Source of the DNA: Panax quinquefolius
Lineage: Eukaryota > Streptophyta > Magnoliopsida > Apiales > Araliaceae
NCBI GenBank assembly: GCA_020205615.1
Contig: CM035170.1
Coordinates: 7,496,311 to 7,560,310 of the forward strand
Direction: 5' to 3'
Length of the DNA stretch: 64,000 nucleotides
Shown: one piece after another, positions 36,394 through 47,205 of the stretch
Numbering within the stretch: the stretch's first letter is position 1
Layout: every line of letters starts with the position of its first letter
Notes under the pieces: generated by a model
The model's database searches: none
What the model saw: only the letters and a program-made list of their open reading frames with translations
Told to the model about the DNA's origin: nothing
Program-made: the position numbers and the translations under genes

Positions 36394-38869
36394 TGTGACG
36401 CCCCCAAAATAGGTATACATCACCTATTCTGAGTCGCCAAATACATGGTACAGAATACAAATACAATCTTAAATATACAACATAAGTTTGTGAGTTTTAA
36501 TATAAATATTATCTTCTAGGCGATGATTCAAACTCAAAATAAGTCCTCAATACATTTATTATCACACTATTTCATAGAATAGTGAGGACTACTAATGCTA
36601 TCATCTAGACCGTCACTCTGTATCCCGACTAGTCCCTGCTACGTTCTCATTTCCTGAAGAGAACAATAAAAGCAAAAGGGTGAGCTTAACTAGCCTAGTA
36701 AGATATATTATGACTAGGATAATGAAGAATAAATTATCGTTAGCCTTCAATAGTGTTAAACTGATACAATATAACAAACATCAAGTTTAACTGCAGCGGA
36801 ACAAGCAATCCATTAGAAGAGTCAAGTAGAAAATAAAATCTACTATCTTCTATGATTTAAAAGGTTTTTCATACTTTTTTATCATTTGAGACTCGACAAT
36901 AAATAATCCATATCATCCCTGCACTACGGCCAATGATATTCATTAGTATCACAACCACAAATTATCCATGCACTACGGGCCAAACATATTCGTATTTTTA
37001 TCAATGGTCATGATCATGCCAACAACTGTCCATCAATGCACTACGGGCCAATGAAGATTTTTACCACATCATTTGTAACTTTACGGTCAGGATTATACTG
37101 AATAATCTGTGGTCATAATCATACCAAGTCCATCTATGCACTACAGGCCACAGATGACTTTCAACATAATATAAACATGAGGATGATGACAATGACATAA
37201 TAATTCAATAAAACAAGTTCAAGAATTAATTTATCCAGGAAACCAATAACGTTCAAATTGTCAACATGATACTTCTTTGTAGAGTAACACTCAAGAATGC
37301 TCAAAAGAATATTTCCATGAAAAGATAGTGGATGAAGCGCAAATATCAAGGATATTCCACTAATTTTATGGAGTATAGAAGTCAAAACTTTAACCAACTA
37401 AGTATAATAAAGAATGGAATAACAAAAGAAATCAACAGGCATGCGATAGACCACACACGCACATGCATGATATTCCAACAGAATAATAAATAATGAAACC
37501 GAATTCAATGCGTAAACGCATACATACGATATATTCCAAAGTAATAATAAAACACGGAACGGTGTTATGCGTAAACGCACGTATAGGATGCTCCAAATGT
37601 AATAATAAAGAATGGAATAATGAAAGAATTTCACCATGTATGCAAGATTACTTTGCATAGACAGGTTATTCCAACATAATAATAAATAATGGAATAACAG
37701 AAGAATTTCACCAAGTTTAGGGTAGCCCGCGTATACAGGTTATTCCAATAGAATAATAATGAATGGAATAACAGAAGTTCTCTTCATGAATAAGAAAGAA
37801 ATAATACCCCTTACGAGTACAACAAATAATATCCCTTACATTAGTAGGAGATTGAATATTGCTGTAGTGTAGTAACAGAATACTTTTCTTCTTTCTCTCT
37901 TATTCTCTCTATACTTTCTCTCTCTATAGCTTGAATGAATTTGTAAAAAATAATGAAGAACTAGGCCTCTATTTATAGAAGATTTCTAGCTTAGCCCTTG
38001 CAATGTGAAAAGGCAAGCGGTTTGGCGACTGCTGATGTGAAAAGAAAAGTGGTTTGACGCCTGTAATGTGAAACACCAAGTGGTTTGATGCCTGTAATGT
38101 GAAACAACAAGTGGTTTGATGCCTGTAATGTGAAACAACAAGTGGTTCGACGCCTGTAATATGAAACGACAAGTGATTTGACGTCTGGTAAAGGTAATTA
38201 TTATTGGCGAAAGAGACTCTTAGATGATGATATATGGCCCCCCCATAGAATAACCAAACTTACCACAAACGTCTCATAATAGACTTCTTATATACATCAA
38301 GGATTGAATAAATATTACCACAAATCATTTTATTTTTAATCAACACATATTTAATCTTTCAACAATTATTCATCATTATAACTTTTCGTCTCAATTATTG
38401 ATTTAATAATATAACATATTATACAGATGATACTGTGACAATAATTGAATCAATAATATAAGAGATATGATGCAACAATTCTTCAGAGCAATAATTGAGT
38501 ATAAATCGAGTGACTTCTCACGTAAGCATCAATAATCAATACCGGTATGCTTACTATGTAACCACAGCGTAATCTGTACCTTTATTAAAGGGTATTTCAA
38601 CGATTAACGTTAAAACTTCATAGTTATTTTTATAAAAGATAATTTTGTCATTTTCTAACTCGACAATAATTCCGTTATGGGGTCCACCAATGATTGTGTC
38701 ATCGTACGAATATTCCCCGACCAAAAGAATATTTTATAACAACTTGCTTACTTTGTAAACTTTATAAATATTACCCACAACTATAACATTATATCAAATC
38801 CCCACCATAATATTCAAAAATGATATTTAGAGAAAATTAATCTTTATTCATAAAAGTTGGGGTCTTACA
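36394..38869 (-). repeat. E1 5' LTR
   Basis: This 2.48-kb LTR begins TGTGACGCCCCCAAAATAGG and ends GGGGTCTTACA, pairing with 4272-6759. A TATAAATAG box lies on the minus strand at 37969-37977. The adjoining 31-bp array (about 38003-38188) has six units, one more than in the 3' LTR, so a repeat changed copy number after insertion. Confidence 0.92.
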
Positions 38870-41547
38870 ATTATAATATTAATGATGAAAAAAATGTTAT
38901 TAAAAATGTGTTTAGTACTTGAAGCCAAGTGAATTGAGATAAATAGAGGAATTTTTTATGAAGTATTTGTTATAAATTTGGCTTATTATATGGACCCCCA
39001 CTTACTCATTTTTCAAAATCGCCGGTAGAAAGTTATCTTAGTTTTGTTTTATTACTTATATATATAAGTATTATATATATATATATTATAAGTTTTATTT
39101 TTTATATAAAATAGAAAATATTATATTTTATTATTTGCATAGTCCTGCATAGTGTTTGCATAATACTGCATACTGTTGTATAGTAAAATCAAAAAAAATT
39201 CAAGCCGAAGTCCCGTGAATTCGCTGAATCTTACTATACAGTCCGTGATTATTTTCTTAAATAGTATTTTGCCATTCTCCGATAAATAGGATGCTTAGTT
39301 TAGAAATGAAAATCACACCAAAATCAGAAAATTATTCTTCTATAATATTGAGTGTATTTCTTTTGAGCTAAGGAAACTTTAAGTGTAGCAAATAGTGCAA
39401 ATTTTTCTTCAAGAATATCTCCACTATACTAGTCAGAAATACTCTCCTTTTAAGGTAAGGGGTATTATTTATTTCATATTTGCTTACGATATTATTTTTT
39501 CGTATTCGTAAGGAATTTTATTTTCGTTCAATATTCGTAAGGAATATTATTTTCATTCAATATTTGTAGGGAATATTATATTCGTTCAATATTCGTAAGG
39601 AATATTATTTTCGTTCAACAGTTGTAAGGGAAATTATTTTCATTCAATATACGTAAGAAATAATATTTTCTTCCATACTCTAAGTAATATTATTTCGTTT
39701 CATATTCTTAATTCTACACTCATGTTGATAAGTATTGCTTCTATACTCCTTAAAATTAGTAGAATATCCTTGAAATTTGCGTTTCATCTAGTATCGTTCC
39801 ACTGAAATATTTTTTTTGAACATTCTTGTTAAATTTTAATCTTTTCATGCCGAAGTACTATTCATACATATGAAAATATTTATACGTACGACACTATTCA
39901 CGAAGTACTATTCATGAGATACTATTAACTCGTGTACTATTCACCCGGGGTACTATTCACAACAAAAATTGATTTCTTTTCTGTCCAAATTAATTTTGAT
40001 ACATGAATATTATTCTTGAATTTTACTCCACAAAGTAGTATCATATTGACAATTTGGATATTCTTAAACTCTGGATAAATTGAATTATAAATCTTTAAAA
40101 TTTATCATTGATCTCATTTAATTGAATGTTTATATCATTGTCAGCATCCTCATAATTATATTGTAATGAAAGTCATCTTTGGCCCGTAGTGCATAGATGG
40201 ACTGTTGATCGGTATAATTATGACCATGAATTATGTATCGGTATAATCATGAGCACCTGTAATGTTACAAATGATGTGGTAAAAGTCCTCATTGACCTGT
40301 AGTGCAAAGATAGACAGGTGTATGACATGATCATGACCACTGGTGATACTAACGAATATCCTTGGCTCGTAGTGCATGGATAATTCGATGATGTGTTTGG
40401 CAGGATCATGACCATTGGTCTTACAGTTGAATGTCTTTGGCCGTAGTGCACTGACAGACAATTGATTGGTATGATCATGACCCTTGGTTTTATAGTTGAA
40501 TATCTTTGGCCCGTAGTGCAAAGATAGACAACTGATTGGTATGATCATTGTTATTACAATATTTGAACGTCTTTAGCCTTTGGGGCAAGGATATTAAGTG
40601 AAAGTTTTATTAAGCCTTGTGGCAAGGAGAAACTGTTGATTATTGGTTTTACAGTTGTATGTCTTTGGCCCGTACTGCAAAGATGGACTGTTGATTTACA
40701 TGATTGTAAACATGAATTAATTATGAATTTAACTATAATCTTTGGTGGTTCAGGTGAAGACAGGTGATGAAAGTTCTCTTTGTCTCGAGTACGACAATGA
40801 ACTGTTGATGGGTATTACAGGGATGAAATATTAATGATGAACTTTTAATTTGGAGGAGATAGTAGACATTATGTTCTACTTGACTCTTCTAATGGATTGT
40901 CGTTTCTGCTGCAGTTGTTGATCTAAAACTTGTTGTCTATTGTATTCTATCAGATTTTTTCCTGTTGAGGACTAAGGATAAATTGTTCTATTATCTTAGT
41001 TATAATATTCTTTACTAGGCTAGCTGAGCTCACCCTTTTCCTTCACAATTTCTTTCAGGTAGTAAGAGTGTAGTTGGGTCAAGCGGGGATAATAGGGAAA
41101 TAGTGTGATGATCCGAGGCTGTCGAAGTTTCTCAATACATTATAAAACAGCATGACATGTAATATTTAATTGTATTGAGGACCTAAGATGAGTGTGTCGT
41201 ATTTTATACATCACTTAATAATTGATTTTGGTGAACAATGAGAACCCGACTCTGAAAGCGTCAAAGATGCACCCCATTAGAATGAGGAGGATGAAAATCT
41301 TCTTGTGTTCCTTTTGAGGACTTGAAATATTTGCTGTTGTATTTTATATGGCATAGTAATAATTTGAGTATTAATATTGTCGTATTATATACGTTACAAC
41401 ATTTATATTGAAACTAACGAACATATGTTTATCGTTATTTTTCTTGCGATATTCAACGATTAAGATAAATAAAGTTTGTATTTGAATTACATCACAGATG
41501 TCGGATTTACTCGGAATGAATTGTGATACCTATTTTGTGAAATCACA
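38870..41547 (+). mobile_element. Solo LTR S0, right part
   Basis: It resumes after E1 with ATTATAATATTAATGATGAA and ends GTGAAATCACA. It carries tandem repeats not found in E1-type LTRs: a unit of about 29-30 bp built on TTCGTTCAATATTCGTAAGG (39500-39670), short TACTATTCAC repeats (39865-39960), and the GTAGTGCAAAGAT-type array (40170-40700), which is the opposite-strand form of the GCACTAC repeats in the minus-oriented LTRs. The short open frames at 40218-40548 are translations of that array. Confidence 0.83.
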
Positions 41548-42307
41548 CATATCATCTGAGTTTTATAGGGGCCAACTAGTCTATTACTGTACAAAACTAT
41601 TTTCTCTCCTAATAGTACAATTTGCTCTTAATTGTTTATGATTTTGAATTTAGTTAGAAAACTTAATTAATAAAGAATGTGCAGAATCAAAAATAAAATA
41701 AAAACCCGTGGTACGTTAAGATTTCAAGCGTCGATAAATTTTAATTTAATTAAGAAATTAATTTAATAAAAAATTGTTAAATTAATTGAAACCAAAATTA
41801 AAACCAAAATGAAGTTTGTTTTTAATTACTACTATATCCTAGATATAGTAGATTAAGGACGGACCCAAGATATATTATTTTTAATGTACTATTTTTGGTC
41901 TGTCACAAGTACTTTTGATATTTGAGCTCCAACTCCGAGAATAACTAGTACTAGTATATGCTCTTATTTTTTTAAACAATTGATATTTGTAGATTATCAT
42001 AGCAATTAAGTATTTGTCACGTTCCGGACACCAAAATTAGTCTTATTATAGTAAATGATTGAAGCTAGAATACTCATGTGGTAATTAGAGAAGATTAAGT
42101 CAATGTGAAGTTAAAAGACGACTTAAGAGAGGTGATTTAAGTGGTGCTATCGAAGTGCTAGTTAAAACTTTCAGAATACAATTTAGCGAATGTGCTAGTT
42201 GCGAAGAAATTTGAAAAAGAAGTTTGTGAATTGAATAACGTCATAAAGGTTATTATATTAATAATGTTCGGGAGAGGTAAATTATAGAAAAATGATGTTT
42301 TTTAAGT

Positions 42308-42916
42308 TTGAAAATAAAAAATGAGAAATTGAATGAGACGTCGAATGAAGAAGCATTTGAAGATGTAAAAGGAGAAGAAGAAGAAAAAAGAGAGGAGGTG
42401 GTCAAAGAAATTGAATTAATTAACAAAATTGTCAATGATGAAAATCTTGTTGAAATTATGAAAATAGAAGAAAAGATTGTTGATCAAGACTATTGTTCAG
42501 AAATTTAGAGAAGAATGAGAAAATTATTTTGTGTTAAAATTGATTTGGGATTTATAATGGTAAATTTTGTGGAAGACATTAAATGGGTTAACATGAAGGA
42601 GTATTTTGATCAAAAGGAGTTCAGAAATAGTGAAATAGATAAGAAATACAAGCATGTAAAATATGAAAAACTAATAAGCAAGATCAAGAAGTACAAATGG
42701 AAACTTCAAGCATATGTGAAGAAGAAATATGAAGGCACAAATGTGAAGAAAAGAGAGAAAATTCTCACGTCCAATGAAATTTCAAAAATGATGAAAGTAT
42801 TCCAACGTGTGTTAAAGATTCGAGTATGCCAAGATTATTTGTGTCATTTACATCAATGGAGATGGGAAAAGACTTTCTTGCGTTTGAAGGAATCAGAAGA
42901 TCAAAAGGTTTTATGA
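42308..42916 (+). pseudogene. Decayed Lys/Glu-rich open frame of unknown identity
   Basis: Two open stretches (42308-42508 and 42515-42916) are in the same frame and separated by one TAG (42506-42508), giving about 200 codons in strongly AT-rich DNA. The first part is acidic (DVKGEEEEKREEVVKEIELI) and the second basic (KYKHVKYEKLISKIKKYKWK). I recognise no domain. The length and single stop suggest a former coding region, possibly the structural or tail protein of an old retroelement, but chance in A-rich sequence is possible. Confidence 0.3.
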
Positions 42917-43774
42917 CATTATGAAGAATAAATTTGGTTTACGGAAGGTATTCTTAATTAACTAAACCAAATTAATAAATGTCTTTTAGAATGTTTATGA
43001 ATTGTCTTAATTAGTATTTATATTAGTACATGTATGGGTGAATGTCCATGTACATGCATTAATGTATATCTAAAAGAGTCTTGGAATATGTATGACTAGA
43101 TTCATATATATATATATATACATTAATTTGGTCATGTAGTAATTATTAGAGTGTCTCTAAAAATGTTTCGGGAGTTTTATGTCGTGAAGGATAAATAAGT
43201 GAGATATAAGTTGAAGACAATTATTATTATATATCCACTTCCTCTCTATAATTTATTATCTTTCATATATTTCTAACAGTTTTTAATTATTGTAAAATTA
43301 AAATAATATTACATGGTCCATTATAATTTTTATAACTTTAACATTTTTTTTCAAGTTACTGTTTTATTTAAACCATTTTTTTCTTGAGGACGAAGGGGAT
43401 TAAGAGGCAGTGGCGAAGCCACATAGTGGTATAAATCAATCGCCCCACTTTTTTTTTTTTTTTATAATATAAATGTAAATTTTTAAAATTTTTAAGTATT
43501 ATATATAAATTGATTTACTAAAATTTTATAAATTTTCTATTATACTGAATCAAATTGAAAATTTATAACTTTGTCAATCAAATTTTAATCACATATGACT
43601 CATATCCTCTTAATATATGTCTCTCTATAATATTCTAATTAAACTAAATAATAATCTAATTTATATTATTTTTAAAAATAAATAATGAATTACTTATGAA
43701 TAATTGTGATTAAAAAGTCTAGTATGAGTTAATATAGTGTATATATACCATATATTATTACTCATTATATTTTC

Positions 43775-43823
<49 letters not shown>

Positions 43824-44830
43824 CGTCTCTCACAAGTTGAACTAGATGAATTCGTGATTTTATAAATTTAATTTACCTTTAATGTAAAAATATAGGAAGT
43901 TATTTACATAAATTTTAAATCTCTCCTAAATATGTAATTATGTTAACCATTTATTATAAATCAAGAGAGACGATTGTGAAATAAAATAACAATTCTACCT
44001 GTGGAAAATAACAATCCATAAAATATGTCATTGCTTTCATCAAGTACAAACAAAATACTTCATCTGTGCTCAAAATATGAACAAAATATATTTTTTATAC
44101 ATAGGTACACTTCATTCTTAACTTGTATTAAAAAAATATAATTAATGCAAGTGTGGTTCCTTTTAAATTTAATAGAAAGATGAAAGACTCAGAAATTTTC
44201 AACAGGGGCAAATTTTTTATTTTTTAATAGGATATATATAATGTGAACAATAAGGGAAAAATTAATCCATTTATAGATAGAAATTGTAAATAAATATTGT
44301 CTTTAATATACAAATATTAAATGTTTTTTTTTGAAAAAAAAAACAGTATATGTAACAAATTGTTCATGTCTAATTAATTTATTTGATCAACATTATAATT
44401 GAAATATAAACTTAGTATAATTAATTCACTAGCTAAAAAGGAATGGATAATTTATTTTTGTGGAACAGAAGAAATAATATTTATAATTATATTGTCAAAA
44501 TTAAATTAATTAATTTGCATTATTTTTAATATTTAAAATTTCTAAAATCAACTTTAAAAGTCCATAATTATACTCGTTTTTGTGAGATAAATGGATAAAA
44601 TACCAACTATTATGATATTAAAATTTTAAAATACACACGGGTCAGGGTATGGGTCAGGGTATGGAACCAAAGCATGTTTTCAACACCAACGAGAACAGGA
44701 CGAGGACAAGTTAGAGAGAGAAAATGAGTGAGTATTATAAAGTCTCAATATTATCCCACGCATACAGACAAGAAGAAACCGAGTCACTAAAACCAACTGT
44801 AGTAAAAAATACAGCTTTTCATTATATATG

Positions 44831-44867
44831 AAATCCAAATCCTCCCGGAAAACAACCATTAGTCACC
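44831..44867 (-). promoter_or_regulatory. Hairpin in the LBD 3' UTR
   Basis: CTCCCGG and CCGGGAG are separated by 17 bases and can pair over 7 bp. It lies about 110 bp beyond the stop codon. The same hairpin is retained in the pseudogene copy at about 1065-1095. It might act in RNA processing or stability; that role is only inferred. Confidence 0.4.
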
Positions 44868-44975
44868 GGGAGTATTTCTAAACCTAAACGAAAATCCAAC
44901 TCAAGTTAATTTTAATTTATTATTAACCGGATTCACCAATAACATATCACACATCTAATTATTAATTAACCCTAA

Positions 44976-45570
44976 CTAGTGAAAAAGATCCAAAAGCTTG
45001 GGCACTTCCTTCTCCTCTCCATCACCGTCACCGGTCGGAACGATGTTGCTTCCGGCTGGATTAGAGGAACCTATAATAATCGGAGCATTCTGATTGTTAG
45101 CCATTGGTCGAAGGACGGGTAGGGCTTGCGGTTCGTGAACTATATGGAGAGGAAGTACTTTTCCGCCCTTGAGAATCATGTCGACGGCCAACAAACACAC
45201 CGGCCATTTTCCGGTGAAATACAGTCCGATTACGCCGGTGAGCGGATTAACCGTACGGCCGGCCGCTTCAAGAAGAAATGAGCGGAACACACCTAAAAAA
45301 AGATGAGATTGTGAATTAATTATGAGAATTGATTAATTAGGAGTAACTAATAAACCAAATTATATTAATTGTGTTACCAGATCGTTGAGCGGAGGGGATA
45401 CAGGCCAGGAAGGAAAGGAGGAAGGTGATCCCGAAGAAATTCGAGATGAAGAGAAGAGCGTTGGCTTGCTCCTGGGGATTCTCGATCCAACTGACAGAAT
45501 CGCGAATTATGCAGTTGGATGAGTCACTGCATTCTCTGTTTAGGACTCGGCACCCGTTGCAGCTGCTCAT
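44976..45570 (-). CDS. Class II LOB-domain (LBD) transcription factor
   Basis: LBD proteins are plant-specific nuclear DNA-binding regulators. Two exons are clear: 45378-45570 and 44976-45292, joined across an 85-bp GT..AG intron, giving 169 residues. The start is MSSCNGCRVL. The Cys block reads CNGCRVLNREC, then SDSSNC. Next come WIENPQEQANALLFISNFFG and, across the splice, RSGVFRSFLLEAAGRTVNPL, GVIGLYFTGKW and AVDMILKGGKV, matching class II order (LBD37-42 type) with no Leu-zipper block. The family's last Cys spacing is CX3C; here it is CX5C, so the zinc finger may be altered. RPC after that block is replaced by IRDS. The tail (about 60 residues) is acidic near its end. No stop or frameshift is present, and the intron position is typical of class II genes. 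I could not assign an orthologue. Confidence 0.9.
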
Positions 45571-45610
45571 TTCCTATCTCTAAAATTATATGTTTCTCTC
45601 TTTCTCTCTC

Positions 45611-45618
45611 TATATATA
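45611..45618 (-). promoter_or_regulatory. Possible TATA box of the LBD gene
   Basis: The minus strand reads GTGTATATATAGAGAG, 41-48 bp upstream of the ATG, next to a CT/GA-rich tract (45593-45615). This spacing would leave a very short leader, so the true start may use another site further upstream. Weak call. Confidence 0.35.
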
Positions 45619-46560
45619 CACGAAGTGTTTCTCTCTCTAGAGTAGAGTGTGATGAAGAAGAGATGGGGAGTGAAGAAGGGAAAAAAGGGGGTTGTAAAGG
45701 GGGAGCGGGAGGAGAGAGAGAGTTGTTTGGGATAGCTGGAGCTCCCAGGATGAGCCAGACAGGAGAGAGAAAATGCAAATGGGCAATGTAGTGTTTCGTT
45801 TCTCTGCCATTGATCGGTTTATATGTGCGTATAGATTGTGATATTTGTACTCTCAATCAGTCAATTGTATTGATCTGTCGCAGGTACTTAATATGATAGA
45901 GTTTCAGCTCCTACATTAATTATTACTTTATGATCAGTATAACTACATTACTGTTCTTCTTCTTCCCCCCCTATGTTCGAACCCCATTATGTTGATTTTT
46001 GGTCATCACCTATATTTGGGAACTATAAATTCATTACTAAAACAACTTTTTCCAAATAATTACTCCTATATATATAGGTTTCATTACCAAAATTACCATA
46101 TACTAGTTTGATATTTTCATTACCAATTACCATATATATATATATATATATATAGAAACTTGGTGTATTTTAAAATTATAGGATAGCTTTTGTCGGAAAA
46201 TACATTCTGATGTTGAAATCTCTTGATCATTGGTTGTACTTGATTTTTAAATGAACTTGTTTCTTGAATGCTTGGAGATTTGTGTGTAAATTTTGCAAGA
46301 GTTTCATTTGGAATGTAATTTCTTCTGAATGGAAAATGCTAGCCCTATATACAGTTATAATGTGTTTATCAGATACTTGTTTTCACATACAAATATATCA
46401 TATATGACTGATAATTAGATCATCCCGATGAGTAATTACTTATAAGTAATTAGGGCAGATTGAAAAATTTAATGGACTAAATTAGGGATCAACAAATTTC
46501 ATGGAGTAAATTAACTAAATAAAAAATCACTAACCTTTAAAAATCTCCTAATATGCTAAG
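45619..46560. other. LBD upstream region, no further gene seen
   Basis: The first 170 bp are purine-rich on the plus strand (many GAGAGA and GGAG runs), common in plant promoters or leaders. A short (AT)n tract lies at about 46132-46155. The overlapping short frames at 45519-45856 on both strands are produced by these low-complexity runs. I see no domain in the rest. Confidence 0.5.
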
Positions 46561-46799
46561 CTAAAAAATGGTTACCACGGCGACAGTGGTGGCGGCACTG
46601 TGGTGGTACCATCGGTAATTGGAGGAGGAGGAGGAGGTACCAACGCCGGTCAAATGAAGAGTAACAGAAGAAATTAAGAAAAGAGGAGGCACTGTTGAGA
46701 AAGAGAGAGAGCTCAACGAGAGATGAGATAAAAGTGAGAGATAAAAATGAAGGAGGCGGCTGGGGGATCGACAGAACATAAATTAGGTTTTAATTAATT

Positions 46800-47083
46800 T
46801 CGACGGGACTTCCGTCGACATTAAACCCCTCAAAATTAACTATTCTCGACGGAAGTTTCGTCGAAATTATATCTCAATCGGTCAAATTTATGCTTGTCGT
46901 GAGCGGGAAAGTTTGGCGCCAAGAATTGTACCTATCCCCGATGGAATTTCGTTGAGATAATTCTATTTAAGAGGGAATTATATTCGAAGGAATATTAATA
47001 TTCTATCAGAAATAATATTATCTCGACAGAAGTTCGGTCGAAAATAATTCCGCCGTTCTTAAGGTTTTTTTTTGTAGTGTAAG
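46800..47083. mobile_element. CACTA (En/Spm) transposon terminus
   Basis: The right edge reads TTTTTTTTTGTAGTG, the inverted CACTACAAAAA terminus of plant CACTA transposons, ending at about 47079-47083. To its left lie short inverted motifs on CGACGGAAGTTTCGTCGA and CTCGACAGAAGTTCGGTCG, the usual subterminal repeats, and GAGCGGGAAAGTTTGGCGCC. No transposase is seen and the other CACTA end was not found, so this is a fragment or a deletion derivative. Additional material of the same style (GCGCCAACCTTTCGCGCTC) continues to about 47205, so a second overlapping element is possible. Confidence 0.72.
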
Positions 47084-47205
47084 GTCATTCTCGACGATTA
47101 GGTTGTCAATAATTACATACGTCGTTCATTTATCATGTAGTCCGTCACAAATACGTTCCGTGGTATGTCAAAAATGATGTTTTGATTTTAGCGCCAACCT
47201 TTCGC

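Larger units (their letters stand above)
4272..38869 (-). mobile_element. E1: Ty3/Gypsy chromovirus with nested insertions
   Basis: E1 is a minus-strand LTR retrotransposon spanning 34.6 kb because three things landed in it. Its 3' LTR is 4272-6759 and its 5' LTR 36394-38869. Flanking duplications are GTTAT (4267-4271) and ATTAT (38870-38874), and S0 is continuous across them. The primer binding site beside the 5' LTR is TGGTATCAAAG on the minus strand (36381-36391), which fits initiator methionine tRNA. Reading right to left the order is Gag, protease, RT, RNase H, integrase, chromodomain, as in Tekay/Del chromoviruses. Solo LTR S1 and element E2 interrupt RNase H and RT. Several stops make it a dead copy. 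Confidence 0.9.
41548..44975. other. Intergenic region, mostly unidentified
   Basis: Apart from the frame at 42308-42916 I see no gene. An (AT)n microsatellite lies at 43779-43821. CTTGAGGACGAAGGGGATTA at about 43385 resembles the purine-rich end of Gypsy interiors, and CAGTGGCGAAGCCAC at about 43410 resembles a hAT-type terminus, but no partner end was found for either. A poly(T) tract lies at about 43448-43463. The right end includes the 3' untranslated region of the LBD gene. Confidence 0.5.

Noticed and set aside
43407..43425. CAGTGGCGAAGCCAC as a hAT transposon end
   Set aside because: No inverted partner or 8-bp duplication could be found nearby.
45519..45856. Open frames on both strands upstream of the LBD gene
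   Set aside because: Gly/Glu- or Ser/Pro-rich low-complexity translations of a purine-rich tract; one overlaps the LBD first exon on the wrong strand.
46561..46779. 72-codon frame next to the CACTA end
   Set aside because: Ser/Leu low complexity from GGAGGA runs and no domain; possibly part of the transposon.
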